Shown here: piece by piece, positions 1 through 12,700 of the stretch
Position numbering within the stretch: the first letter of the stretch is position 1
Layout of the letters: each line of letters opens with the position of its first letter
DNA from: Ficedula albicollis
Lineage: Eukaryota > Chordata > Aves > Passeriformes > Muscicapidae
Assembly (NCBI RefSeq): GCF_000247815.1
Contig: NC_021673.1
Coordinates: 36,409,194 to 36,473,193 of the forward strand
Direction: 5' to 3'
DNA length: 64,000 bases
The notes under the pieces: generated by a model
Told to the model about the DNA's origin: nothing
The model's database searches: none
What the model saw: only the letters and a program-made list of their open reading frames with translations
Translations under genes and position numbers: made by a program

Positions 1-687
1 CTCTGGCCAGAGCTAGCTCATACCATGCCCATTCACAGGGGCATAGACCTCACTATTTACTCTTCATTTCAATGAAAATTAAATGCTTGCTTTACCAGAA
101 TACACATTTTAAATAAAAAGATCTTCTGCTGTAGCCTTTGGAAAACCAGTGGCGGAAGCAGCAGTGGTGTGCAAAACGTGACTGGGGAGATGTGGGTTCT
201 GTCAGCACACAAACAATTTTATTCTTCTTTATTTACTCGTGTGTGGACTGTAGCAAAATAAAGTTTGATCTGCTGAAAAAGGGTCAATTGACATCTTTTC
301 CCTATGTGAGTTCAAATTACTTACTAGACTGGGGAAGGGTGCTTTTATCTACAGTTCTTTGGATTAGTAGCTTTACTTTTTTTCTCCTGGTTTCCTCCCC
401 TCTGCTATAGCTAGAATGTCAGCAGGCAAAAATTATTTGTTTTCAGTGTCATCCACAGCCTGGTTCTCAGCTATGTTAAGCCTACTGAAAGATAAACTTC
501 AAGTTCAAAGCAAATTTCTGTTCCCATGGTTTATTTCATCTAGACGTTGGAAGGATGTGGGCACTATGTGCTAAAGATTTACTCCTACTGAGTCTTCTGT
601 TGTTTATCCATTTCAGTTGCTCCATCTGTCAGACCATCTGCCTGCCAGTGACCCCATTTCTTTCCCCCACCCCCATTTGTGTTGCAG
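1..687 (+). other. CHN2 intron, partial (upstream of the first visible exon)
   Basis: Non-coding, AT-rich sequence. I see no chimaerin-like coding segment on either strand here, so the exon encoding the first C1 histidine lies left of the window. The stretch ends in a pyrimidine-rich acceptor (671-687). No repeat was recognised. Confidence 0.85.
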
Positions 688-772
688 GTCCATACGTTTC
701 GAGGTCCGCACTGGTGTGAATACTGCGCCAACTTCATGTGGGGTCTCATCGCTCAGGGAGTGAGGTGTTCAG
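688..772 (+). CDS. CHN2: CHN2 coding exon, first visible (C1 domain, N-terminal half)
   Basis: This 85-nt exon starts in phase 0 after the acceptor ...gttgcag and ends one base into the next codon before the donor gtagca. It encodes 28 complete residues of the C1 finger, including [15 protein letters not shown] and RCS. The first cysteine pair and the diacylglycerol-pocket residues are present. An open frame continues past the donor to 873, but that sequence does not resemble chimaerin, and splicing to 3126 restores the [10 protein letters not shown] motif. Confidence 0.96.
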
Positions 773-3700
773 GTAGCACTTCAGCATTTCCTGTCGTTCT
801 CCTGGAATGCTCAGACATCTGTCCCACCCCAGCCTGTGCTCCCTCCGGGAGTGGAGGGCTGGAATTTCTTTAAAGAACAAAGCAGGAAATCCTTCCATAG
901 AAGTTAGAGCATTTTCATTTGCCTCGTTAGCTGGTTTTGAAATGAAGACATCAGCCCTTGGTTGCTGAGTTGCATCCTCTACTAGAACCTTGGTCCTGCC
1001 TGTGCCTGTGCCTGCTGTATACATTCAAACTTGTTCTTTATGGTTAAGTTATCCCTGATGTTTTTATGTCTTAAAATGCAAGCACTGGAAATGGCAAAGC
1101 CAGCCAGCAACAAGGATTCATAGCTCCTCTTTTTGCTACCAATTGCTGGGAAATGCCCTTGTCTGCAAAAAAAGACTGCCACCTGTTTCCCATAAAAATA
1201 CCATGCATTGCTGCAAGCCTGAAGTATCCCACCTCAAGATAAAAACAAAAAATATGACCTTCATTTTCCAGGAGGGATTGGTTTTCTGGTGCCTGTATTG
1301 GCATTTTAATGGTGCCTTAATTATTTTAAATTTGTTTGCTCTTTCGTGGAAAAAAAAATTGTCTTGCAAAAATCCAATAATCATCACATCATGAGCTTTT
1401 GAATTCAGCAAGTGAATTAGTATTTGTTGTATTACAAATGGATTTTTGTAACTTCTTTCTACAGATCTAAAATAATTTCAAAAAATTATTTGTCTTACCT
1501 CTCCCTGCCCTGACCTCCAGGCATTCCTGATCTCAGGCTGGCACCGAACACATCCAGCCCTGACATCTGCCTTTCACAGACAGAGGAGGTGGTTGTTACC
1601 TAAAATTAATTTAGGCAACAGTTTGAAGGATCAAAATAGCTTTCACAAATGCAGGGTTTTAGTAAGTGCAGTCTCAGCTACTGCTACATCTTGTCTGTCT
1701 GAAGCTGAATAGTGGTAACACAAAGAATACGAGAGGGACATTAAAAAGGAGGAATGGTAGTTTGCTTTTCAAGATATTTGATCTTATCACAAGTGTGCAA
1801 AACCTGACCTCCCTAATGCACAGCACTGTATTTGTTCACATACATAAAATATGAAACTTCTGAAAAGGCATATTTATTTAGTATGAAACGTAATACTCTC
1901 CCTCATAAAATTACAAGCATTTAACTCTACATAGACAGATGCATTTAAATTTAACTTCACATGCCTGGAGAGCAGCACTGAACACAATGCAGGCAGGATC
2001 CTAACTGCAGCTTCCCACATTTGTTTAGATTTCACAAATAATGTATTATACAGTAATAACTGTATGGAGAAACACACACAAACCTACCCAATTCCATTAA
2101 ATTCTCAGGTGTGCTTATGATTTTGCTTGGTTAATATTTTATAAAGTATAATATTGAAACATGCTGCAAGTAATAGTCCTGTTTACATTTTTAATAGCTT
2201 AATGTTAAATTATCTCAAAGGGTCATCAGTGATAACCGTGACTGGGAAGGCGTTAAATCAGGAATCAGAGTTATATAAGACAGTGCAGCTCACATGGTGG
2301 TGTTTGATTTACTGAAGCTTATAAATTCTGAGTACTTGAATATATTAGAAAAATTCAATTTGTGCTGGTGAAGCAGTGATGTTAAACAGAAACCCACCTG
2401 TGCAAGTGAGGGCAGTATTTGGCTCTGGCGTAAGACAGCAAGAACTATTTGTAAAATGAATCACTTTTTTACATCATGCCTTTCACGGCGTTTGATATGC
2501 CTGATCTGACCTACAGGCTAAGCCACAGGGGACACTTAGTCACCAGTGGAGTGATGAGCCAGGGCTGGGGAGTCTGCTGATGTGGCAGAGAGAGCCAAAA
2601 TGTGACACTGCAGAAATGTGGAAGGGGGAGTGAGGCATGCTGGCTCCCAGCACTGTCCCAGTTGGAGTGCTCAGGTGAATCTTAGGTTCTCCAACCATGA
2701 TCAGTGCTAAGCCACATGACAGCCAGCAAAAGACAGTCACTACTGTGCCAACTTTATTTATGGCTAATCTTAAATACCCAGAAGTTAAGTCTCACATGTT
2801 TAAATGCAACACCTTGAGCTATGTGTCCAGTAATGAAGAGATCCATACTGCACCAGCAGTTTCCCTAAGCTCAGAGGACTGTAAGGGACATCCAGAGTTT
2901 TTAAAGCTTTTTGACAATCCTGCTGGAGTTTACTTTTCCCACCATGAGATTTTTACACCTTTTCATGCTCATCCTTCTCATCTCCACACTATTCTATCTT
3001 TCCTGACTGACCTTTTTTTTTGTGCCACTTGCTTGATGTAGACCAGGAAAATAAATTGTTAGACAAGACCTATTAGCATTGGTATTAATTAATTTAAGGG
3101 TTAACCTGGCTAACTCTGCTTGCAGACTGCGGGTTGAACGTACACAAGCAGTGCTCCAAGTACGTGCCCAACGACTGCCAGCCAGACCTCAAGAGGATAA
3201 AGCGAGTCTACTGCTGCGATCTCACCACGCTGGTGAAGGCCCACAACACCCAGAGGCCCATGGTGGTGGATTCCTGCATCAGGGAGATCGAAGCAAGAGG
3301 TTTGTGTGCTTGGGAGAGCAGCAGGCACAGCGAGATGAGGCTGGCTTGGATTACGTGCTAAGCTAGAGCACGGTGCTGTGCACACTGAGGACAGGATGAG
3401 CAAAGGGGTGTTTTAGTGTAGGTGATGCATTGCTTTGCATTAGCCAGTAAAATTAAATCATGGCATTCCTTAATGCAATTCCCTGAAATGCTTTCTGAAA
3501 ACATGTCAAAACATGTATTACGTTACACTTCTGAAAGGGGTGAACTTTAAAGTGAACTTTTAAGCTCACGTTTGTGTGTCTTTTTTCATTACTTTAACAT
3601 ACCTAGGGACACATCCAATTTCAGAGTAATCAGTTTAAATCAAATGCATTTTTAATAGCCTTTACGGACATTGTGGGCAGGAGAGCACAAGTGACTGGAA

Positions 3701-6700
3701 GTGAGTCAGACAAGGGAGGTCAGGGGCTGTGGTGTTTTGTGGTAGGACACGAACTGCGCGGGTTTCTCATGATGCTCGGGCAGTGACTGATGGATCCTGT
3801 GGCACAGGCAGCATGTGTGACAGGTTTTTGGTAAGCAAATGTGTGCCACATTGAAGGAAAGCCATACCCCCTTCAATAATCGTGTATCCCCTCCGTAATA
3901 TTCAAGTCTTTTTCCTTTGGATAGCAAATGTGTATGTTGTGCTGCCAATAAGGCAAATTTTCCTGTTAGTCACAGCTTCAGCACTGGAATCTAATAATGT
4001 TGAATTCATGGCATTCCAGTAATCTGCATAGCAACACACTGATACTAGCCATAGGGATTTCAAACCCACACATCATCTACTGAATTGACTCAAAGACTTA
4101 CTAGTAAATCCCCTGCACTGTTCTGTAAAGCTCTAGCAGGATTATATCATCATTGCAGGGACAAATGGAAAGAATAGTATGGACTAAGACAGAAGAGCTT
4201 TACTCTGATGATATAGCAGGAAGCTACATTGCATTTGAGATCTAATCACTTACTTGTACATTTATTGATTGAGATAAAATCTGCTGCCTGCTCTCCGTGT
4301 TTTCAACATCTTTAGATTTCTTTCCTTAATTGCCATAGAACTATGAAAGATTCTGATTTTGTTCCTAAGAAGACAAAGAATATTGGAACTTATAAGTAGG
4401 TTGGCACAGTGCACAGTTACAATAAGGGATTTTGGGATTGAAATGAATAATGTGTGTGTAATTTGGCTTGCTCTGCTGAGCTGCCCTGCCTTTCACGTTG
4501 GGGTGGAGAAATAGGGGGACAGTTGTGCAAGTGAGCAGATCTCTTGTGATGAAAGAACTGCAGAAGGGATGTACTGATGTGGGGAAGAGCTGTATCCATC
4601 ACATCTATCGGCTGTGTATAAGTAAAAGCTGACAGCAAAACAGGAACCAATTGTGCTCATAGGGAAAGGCAGTCTTTTACTTGCATTGCTCTTTGTCATT
4701 GGGCAACTGGTAAAAAAGGAAGGGAGACCTCTAAAGCTTTATTAATTATAGTCAAATCCAGGAAAATCTCCTACATAAAATGAATAAATCGTAATAACAT
4801 CACATGCCCCACCATTAGCAAATTGCTGTATTTTTTTCTAACACAATCAAATCAACCATGTACCTAAAAAAATCCGAAAGTATAAATTCTAAAATGCTTT
4901 AATCCTTTAAAAAAAAAAATTAACATAGTCTTGATTTTTCCTTAACTGCTCCAGAGTTTCACATTACAAGTAACATTTTGCTGCACTTTGTAGGTCTGTT
5001 GTTCTTGCTTTATTGTTCTTAAGCCTAAATATCTGCAGGTTACTGAAGCTAAGTTAACAAGAACTTTTTGTTTCAGGTTTAAAGTCCGAGGGCCTCTACA
5101 GAGTTTCAGGCTTCACTGAGCACATTGAGGATGTGAAAATGGCCTTTGATCGAGGTACACCATTTTTTAATCTTGTACAGTTTTAATCTAAGCTTTCAGT
5201 TCTAGGACATTTCAGATCTTTCAGGGTTTATATATGTACCATGGTAATGAAACTGACATATAAGCAGAAGTACAGAAAGTAACCTGTCTTTTCTGACTTT
5301 AAAGTGATCTGTAGTCCTTTGCATAAGAAGAAATTATGTTTCATAGTTGGAAGGAATAATTAAATGTGAAGTATTAATGTGTAGAAGCTTAAGTGGGGGG
5401 CTGGATGGTTGCTCAACCTAGCAGCACAGCCTAGGGTCCTAGATGGTACCAGGGGAAAGTTGTTAGTCCTGTCTTTAATAGACTCAATACTTTACAGTGC
5501 AATAATCTATTTATGAGTTTAAGGACCAGGAACTCCCACTGGGAAGTCCTTTTGCATGAAGCCTTGTAGAAAGCACTGCACCACTGTGCACGTCATTGCA
5601 TCTGCACAACAGATGAGAGGGGCATTGAGGAGATCCGTTGTACATTGAAAACTAACCATTAAAACACTGCCTGATTACCATCCTCATAGCCCTTCTGAAT
5701 TGATTGAGCTGATTATGCTGGTTCTGGTTGTGCACACAGTCTTTGTACACAGGACTAACTTTAAGTGTGTATGTAAGCAAGCCCAGGGTAGGGCCTCCAT
5801 CAGTAGAAAATACCTTTGTAAGTACATTTAAGAAGTTACATGAATATCCTTCTCATTTCCCATAAATAGTGGTTTCCTTCCTACTTATTTTTTTCAGGTA
5901 CTGCCTCTGCCCTGGTAGGGAATAGGGTAAGACACAGATCACAGCCCTGTGATCACAAGTCCATGGGTACGAGGCAGGTCCAGGTCAAGCCAGAGAGTCA
6001 GCTTGTGGGTCAGGGTAGTGACCAGAAGGGTGGATGGCCCCTCACCAGCATGGTGCAGCTGGAGACAGCTGTGATGGCACTCAGGCAGGGACTGAGGGCC
6101 CTGGGGGCCCATGGCAGGAGATGTGGGGGCTCCTGGGGAGGCTACACTGGCCAGTAAGGTCTGTGGGTGGCACATCTTACACTTGCTGTGCCCAAACGTG
6201 TCTTGTTTGGAGGCAGTTTGTCATGCAGATGTCTCTGTAAAGAAAGTCCAGCTAGAAATTGGCTGGTTTAGTCCTGAAATACCTTTAAAAATAAAACATA
6301 TTTTAAAATATGTTGGATGCTTCAGTTGTCAACATATGCATACACACATAGGTCAGCCACTCTTTGGGCCTGAGAGATGCACAGTGATATGACTGCTGTC
6401 ATGGCAAGATAGCGAATATGTGCCACATGAAGCAATGATCCTGGGAGGCTCACAGTCCTCACAGGTCCCATTCTGCTCCCTGCTGGCAGATCTGGCCTGG
6501 TAAACCCTTCTTTTCTGTGTGTTAATTCTCCTCTAAGTGTACCAATCTGGATGAAACCCAGAAGAAAAGGCACAGGTTGTAGAGGGAAGAGTTGGAAGAA
6601 AGCAGATTTAAATTTATGACTGAGCATGACTTCAACACTGCTGCATCAGTAGTTCCTTTGCAATTCTTTGAACCACTGGAGCCACTTCAGTTTATTGCCT

Positions 6701-9700
6701 ATTTATTAAGTATACTCCCAACATAATTGATAGCAATACACTCTTGGATTAGACCCACAGCAAGGAAGAAAGTGTGATTTACAAAGGCAGCAGCACCTAG
6801 AAACAGGAAGGTGACTAGCAGTATTAGATTTCCAAAGGAAATAAAAGCATGGATAAACATGAAAGCAGAGAAAGCAAGAACAGAGTTTGTATACAAAGGC
6901 TGTGGGGAAGACCATTGGGAAGAAATTGACCAAAATCTCTGTCTTCATTTTTTTTTTAACAGTTTCATGAAGGGAAAGGGCTGAGAAAGGAAACAGTTTT
7001 GCCATGAATAAAAAGGCATGAATAAAAGAAGGAGAATAAAGAACATAATCCTGTTATGGGCTAGAGGACTAGAGTATTGCAGAGATCAGAATCTGACAAC
7101 TTTCAACACTTCCCTGTTTTGAAAATGTTTTTTTCCCTGAACTGGGGTGGAAAAGGAAGAAGAGTTGAGAGCTTTTACAGGAAAGGATTTAAAGAAAAAC
7201 AAAATAGTTTGGTTTTTTGTTTTTGTTTTTTTTTTTTTGTTCTGACTTGTGGGCTGTGCAGCATGAAGGTTGTTGTCAGCTGGCAGAAGTTTGAATTGGC
7301 AAGACACTTCCAACCTGAGAGCTCAGCTTCCCTGTCAGATCCTTACAGAGACAGGGGTTCCACCTTCACTTTTGCATCCCAGCCACATAGGTAGGAACAC
7401 ACTGCTTTTCTGTTAACTCTTCTCATACTAGAAGCCAAAGCAGTGTGGAGTGAACTGTCCCAAGAATGAGGGCTATCCCATTCTCTGTTCCAGCTGAAAG
7501 AGCTGGGAGAGAAAGGATCTGAGTCCCAGCTGACAGGTCTTGTATGCAACACCACCTGGAAGTTTTCTGTTCAAATTTAATTTTCTGCCCAGAAAGTTTG
7601 TGTGGGTTTTATAGAATTTCTATTTCCACATTCGCTACAGGAAATTAACTTTAAAAAAAATACAGAAAAATTAAAATTACAGGAAATTAACTTTTTTGGA
7701 GGGAGAGGATAGTGAAAGGAGATGCTGAGAGCAGGGGTATGAACCAGAGAATAGAACTCTTTAATCTAATTGATAGTCTTGGCACACTACTGGAGGATGT
7801 ACACTGGCCAGGAATAAATTTCATTTAACAATTTAAGGACCACTTTTTAACCATCTGAAAGCAAGGCTTTGAAACATCCTTCTAATAAGAGCAGGGATAG
7901 AAAACATTAGCTAGTTTTATAAATGGAAGTTGCAGAGTTTACAAGAAGGTTTACAAGAAGTGCCTGCAGTGGCAGAACACTGTACTTCAGCATTCCAGAG
8001 GTCCCTCCCTGCCCAATGTTTCTGAGTCAGTCCCCAGGCACCTGGATAAAATTCCAGGACACTTTCACATCTCCAGAAATACAGCATTTAAGAAAAGGGT
8101 TTGAAAACAGACAGGCAAGGAGTCCTCCCATTTTAATGCACAGGATGCATCCTTCAAATAATGCAATCAAGTGTCCTGGTTGCAAGCTCCTCATCAAGCC
8201 ACAGGGGCCAGCAGGATACAGCAGGATACAGCAGGATACAGCAGGATACAGCAGGATACAGCAGGATACAGCAGGATACAGCAGGATACGGTATGGGAGC
8301 TGACTTGGGCAGGGGGAACCTCTCCTGCTGATCTCATGTGCAGCTGACATGGGAGCTGACTTGGCCAGGGAGAACCTCTCCTGCTGATCTCATGTGCAGC
8401 TGAAGGGGTGCAGTGAAGAGCAGCGGACTACCAAAGAATTACAGAAAAAAGCTACCATCTCCGGAAGAGAACGCTTCCAAAGAATTACAGCAAGCACAGA
8501 AAAAAGCTACCATCTCCGGAAGAGAACGCCAGCCCTCCCTCTGACTAATTCTGCCTTGACAAAGAGGCAGTCACTTGGTACTACCAAAGAATTACAGAAA
8601 AAAGCTACCATCTCCGGAAGAGAACAGCATCCCACATAATGCTACTTGGGCCAAATGTAGCTGGGATAGTTGATTTTAAAAAAGGGTGAAGTTGGTCCTC
8701 ATCTGATTTAAACTGCTTTCCAAAGCCCAGGCAGTGTAAATACCCCTACTGTAAATTAGCATAAGGCTCTCTGAGGCGTTGACAATGTTCCATTTTAGTG
8801 ATTTTTGCAATGAGAAGGAGGGGAATAATGTGGATTTATTTAATCTGGTGAATGTTAGTGCTGTAGAATGACAGTTGCTCTCTGTCAGCATTGTTGAGCT
8901 GTGGCGTTGTGGCATCCAGAGAACACCCATTGTGCATTTCATCCACAGAGCTGCCATTGTCACCACCACATTCTGTCCCCCACTTGTTTGTACGACTGGC
9001 TGGTACAATACACTTGCTAAAAATATTATGCTGTTAAATATTACATGAGTACTTAGAGGCATCCTAATTCATACTCTTTTGCCAGTATAACTGAAAACCT
9101 GTCAAATGCCAAATCCAAGAAAAAACAAAAAGCATGCTAGCATAGTAAAGGTTGTGCAATAAAAGAAACATTTGGGAGAAAGGAACTTAAATAAAATCTA
9201 ATTCAGTATTCAGAGGGCATGGGTGAGGCTTTAAGAATTAAATACTTATTCTATTTCATTCTGTAATGAACTATTGATAATTTCTATGGCATCCAACGTC
9301 AGCTGAAACCTTTAAGGAAAGGAATAAAAACTTTATTTTTCTTGAGATATTAAAATTTCAACATAATGAAACAAAATTCATTGAGAGTCAAACTAACAAA
9401 GACAAATTATGGGGTTTGGGTAGAATTAGGTTTGCAAAGCTGAAATTGACTACGTGTTTGTAATCCAAAATATTTTAAAAATCTGTATTAACATATGGAT
9501 GCTGCAATGATACTGAAAATACCAACTACAATCTGAAATAATTCCTGTATTGAAGAGTGAAAAAAAATAATGTGGTAATGCAGAAGGTACCATGTAATGT
9601 ACCACATGTAATTCATATATGCATACACACACCAATCCCTCCATATCTGCTACAAAAATGTGCAGGGTACATTACAACAGATGTATTGCTGGGCTCACTT

Positions 9701-12700
9701 TAAAATAAACTTCAGTGCATTTCCAATGGATGTGTATTTGTCTCTGAGGAGAAGAGTAAAATTTTTGACTCAGGAATTAATAATTTTTCCTACAGTAAGC
9801 ACATATGTAAATAAGAGGTATGTTTGAAGGACATTGCCGTTTGAAATAGCCCAAGCTGAAGTGCCCCTTTCAGGGAGCTTGCTGGGCTGCTTTGTAAAAG
9901 TACTAAATAAATAACAGTTGCATTTAGTGTACTGGTGACCTGGATAATAGATGTAAGCTTGTGCTTTGCTGTATCTGTTCTGATGCAGCTGCTGGCTCCT
10001 TGGAGGTATCTGTTTTCAGTGCAGCATTTGGAGTGCTCAGTGTCCATCAATTAAATAGAGCTCTCCACACAAAGCTTTACAAGACTAATGCTACCGTGCC
10101 TGGAATGTGTGGATTAAACAAAAGATTGGGGCAGTGCAAACATCCTCCTAGGGCTTATAGATGCTGTATTAAATTAAATGCTGATGGATGTATTGAGACT
10201 GCTCAGCTGCATCAAGAAAGGCTGTTTGTTTTAAACACTTAAGCATATAATCTCCTCTTGATGAGAACATGTAGTGCTATTAGTCTTAATGAGAATTATG
10301 TGCATACATTGGACAGGACGTATCCCTGCAAGATTAATGCCATAAGTTTGTATAAAATGCCTGCAATCAATATAAACTCTTTTACTGTGCTGTGAAAGCC
10401 TTTATCTCCATCTTGGGTGCCATGTATCAAGCACCCCCACTCATCTGTCTGCATCAGGGCATGCCCACAAGCACTGTTACTGTGAGACAAGCAAGGCAAT
10501 GGCTCTACAACATGTCAGCACCTTGGTGGTAACAGCCCCAGCTTGTGCCTGCACCTCCTGGCAGACACAGCAAACCCCTCTCTGCTGTACAGGCAGGCAG
10601 AACCTTGCATCACCCCATGCGCCATGTGGTCCTCACCTGCCCTGAGTGAAGCACAGCATCCTTAGCCAAAGGGTGGGAAATAGGGACTGCAGGTTATAAC
10701 TCATGTCCAAGAAGCCTGAGGTAAAGCTGGGGGTTAAATCCAGACAGCCACACCCCCTACTTGACCATCTTTCTACGGCAAGACCACCAAGATAGACAGA
10801 TCCCAGGAAGGGAGGACAAGCAGAATTTCTTGATATGAAGAAAAGTGTGGGTATGAGGGCACTAGGTAGTACAGAGCTGAGGTAGTCATTTGAACTTGAA
10901 AAATTATAGTGATCCTGCCTTGCTGCTACTTTTTGTAATTTCACTCATTGCAAGCCAGGACTTCCCAGCAACACCTGTAAACTTTAGGCTCATGTATTTA
11001 AAGGCACTTCGTAATCGAGTTCTGACTAACTTTTATATTGTGGCAAACAAAATGTTTGCCTTTTTAGGTGCATAATTCATCTGTTTAGCATTTCATCTGT
11101 TACAAGTATCCATATTAATTTAAAAAAAAAGTGATGCACATTTCAGAATAATTGTATAGCTAAATGCCTTAGCATGTCTATTTAAATTCAAATCTTTGCT
11201 ATAAATAAATAAGTCTAACACTAAGACATTAGAAGATAGCAGGAAACAAGGCAGCTTTCTTTTCAGCTAATCACTATGGATATGTTGGTACAAGATGTGC
11301 AAGATTTAGATGTTTTTTGATTTTTCCTACTGGTCTCCTGAGGGTCATTGGAAATTTATGTTATTTCTCTATGCCTTTCTTTCCCCAAGTGGAGATGAAA
11401 AAATGGTTCATACTCCTTTGCACCTATCCGCAGATGGAAAATCTGATGTCAGAACAAGTTATTAATAGCTTAGTTTCAGTGAATAAATGGGCTAAATGCA
11501 AGAAATACATTATTAACATGGCTTTTCATCCAACATTAAAACAGTATGTTTGAGATGGTACACTGCAGATATGGATGTTGTAATCACCAGCCCTTCCAAA
11601 AGATGCAAGCAAATAAATTGTTTACTAAAACATAAAAAAACTACCATTCCTCACAGGTAGCAATATATTCTCATTTAAGCCTTCCAAACACTTTCAGGTT
11701 GATTTTCTTGTCAGGTTGTACACAATAAATCTGACTTAAAAGTCAAGCCTTGCTTCTGTCAAAATTAGGATGGTTTTAAACAGATTTCTTCCTCCTTTTC
11801 TAGATGGTGACAAGGCTGATATTTCTGCCAGTATTTATCCAGACATAAACATAATTGCTGGAGCACTGAAGCTATATTTCAGAGACTTGCCAATTCCTGT
11901 GATCACCTATGACACCTATTCCAAGTTCATAGAGGCAGCAAGTAAGTATTGCTTAGCATTTGTAGCAACCTTTATTTGCATTTCCTGTCCATAAAGCTGT
12001 CCACCTTAAAGGAAAGGATGGGAAAAAAACCGTGGGAAAATGGGTACTGTCTTCATTCCTTCTCTGCCATGTCCTTTGTTCACACGAAGCTTTTGCCTGA
12101 TTGTTCAGATAGGATATCATGCAGGTTAAAAAGATAAAAGTAAATGTATGGTATCAAAATAACTGACTAGTATCAGAAAGTGTGGTTTCAGTATCTTTTT
12201 GTATGTCAAGATAAAAAAACCAGTGTAAATCCTGCTCAGATTTTTAGAGAGAGATTGCCAAACAGTTTTAAATGAGCATTGATTCTCAGTATTATAGGTA
12301 TCTCTGATACCTACATTGAGAAATCTGGAAGTAATTCCATGCCATTTCAATCTCTAGCTAAATCTACATAAACAAGCATAGTCACCTAAAGTCATTTATC
12401 TGCACTCCCATCCAGTTTTGAGGGCTAATGGAAATAATCTTTTGTAATATTTTAAAGGGACAGTTCTGGGCAGAATAGCATTGTGAAGCACAAAACAAAG
12501 CTTGGGTACTGTACCTATACAGAACTGTAGATAGAGCTACAGACCATGGAGATAACTCATGGGCAGTCTTTGTTGCTGATTTCTTTTTAAAACCTTTTTT
12601 TTTTTTTTTTTTGAGTATGCAGAAGTAGTTGATAAGCGTCACATTTATGAGTGCAATATTTATCCCTGCAAGCACAGTCAATGGCTTGTAAACGATTCCA

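Larger units (their letters stand above)
5155..11803 (+). other. CHN2 intron, 6,649 bp (largest in the window)
   Basis: This intron lies between the arginine-finger exon and the Rho-GAP core exon. It contains a GC-rich patch at ~5935-6160, a T-run near 7228, a short direct repeat around 7636-7692 (period 42), the minisatellite and duplication cluster at 8211-8625, and a stretch at ~9880-10420 that looks like a conserved non-coding element. No coding exon or RNA gene was recognised inside it. Confidence 0.9.

Noticed and set aside
773..873. Possible extension of the first visible CHN2 exon to a stop at 873
   Set aside because: The frame stays open past the donor at 773, but the residues stop matching chimaerin there, while splicing to 3126 restores the C1 motif exactly.
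8211..8290. CRISPR-like array
   Set aside because: Direct 10-bp repeats without spacers in vertebrate DNA are a minisatellite, not a CRISPR array.
7923..8350. Repetitive ORFs on both strands with Tyr-Ser-Arg / Ile-Leu-Leu-type repeats
   Set aside because: They come from the decamer minisatellite, whose unit has no stop in any frame. There is no start context or homology, and the locus is intronic.
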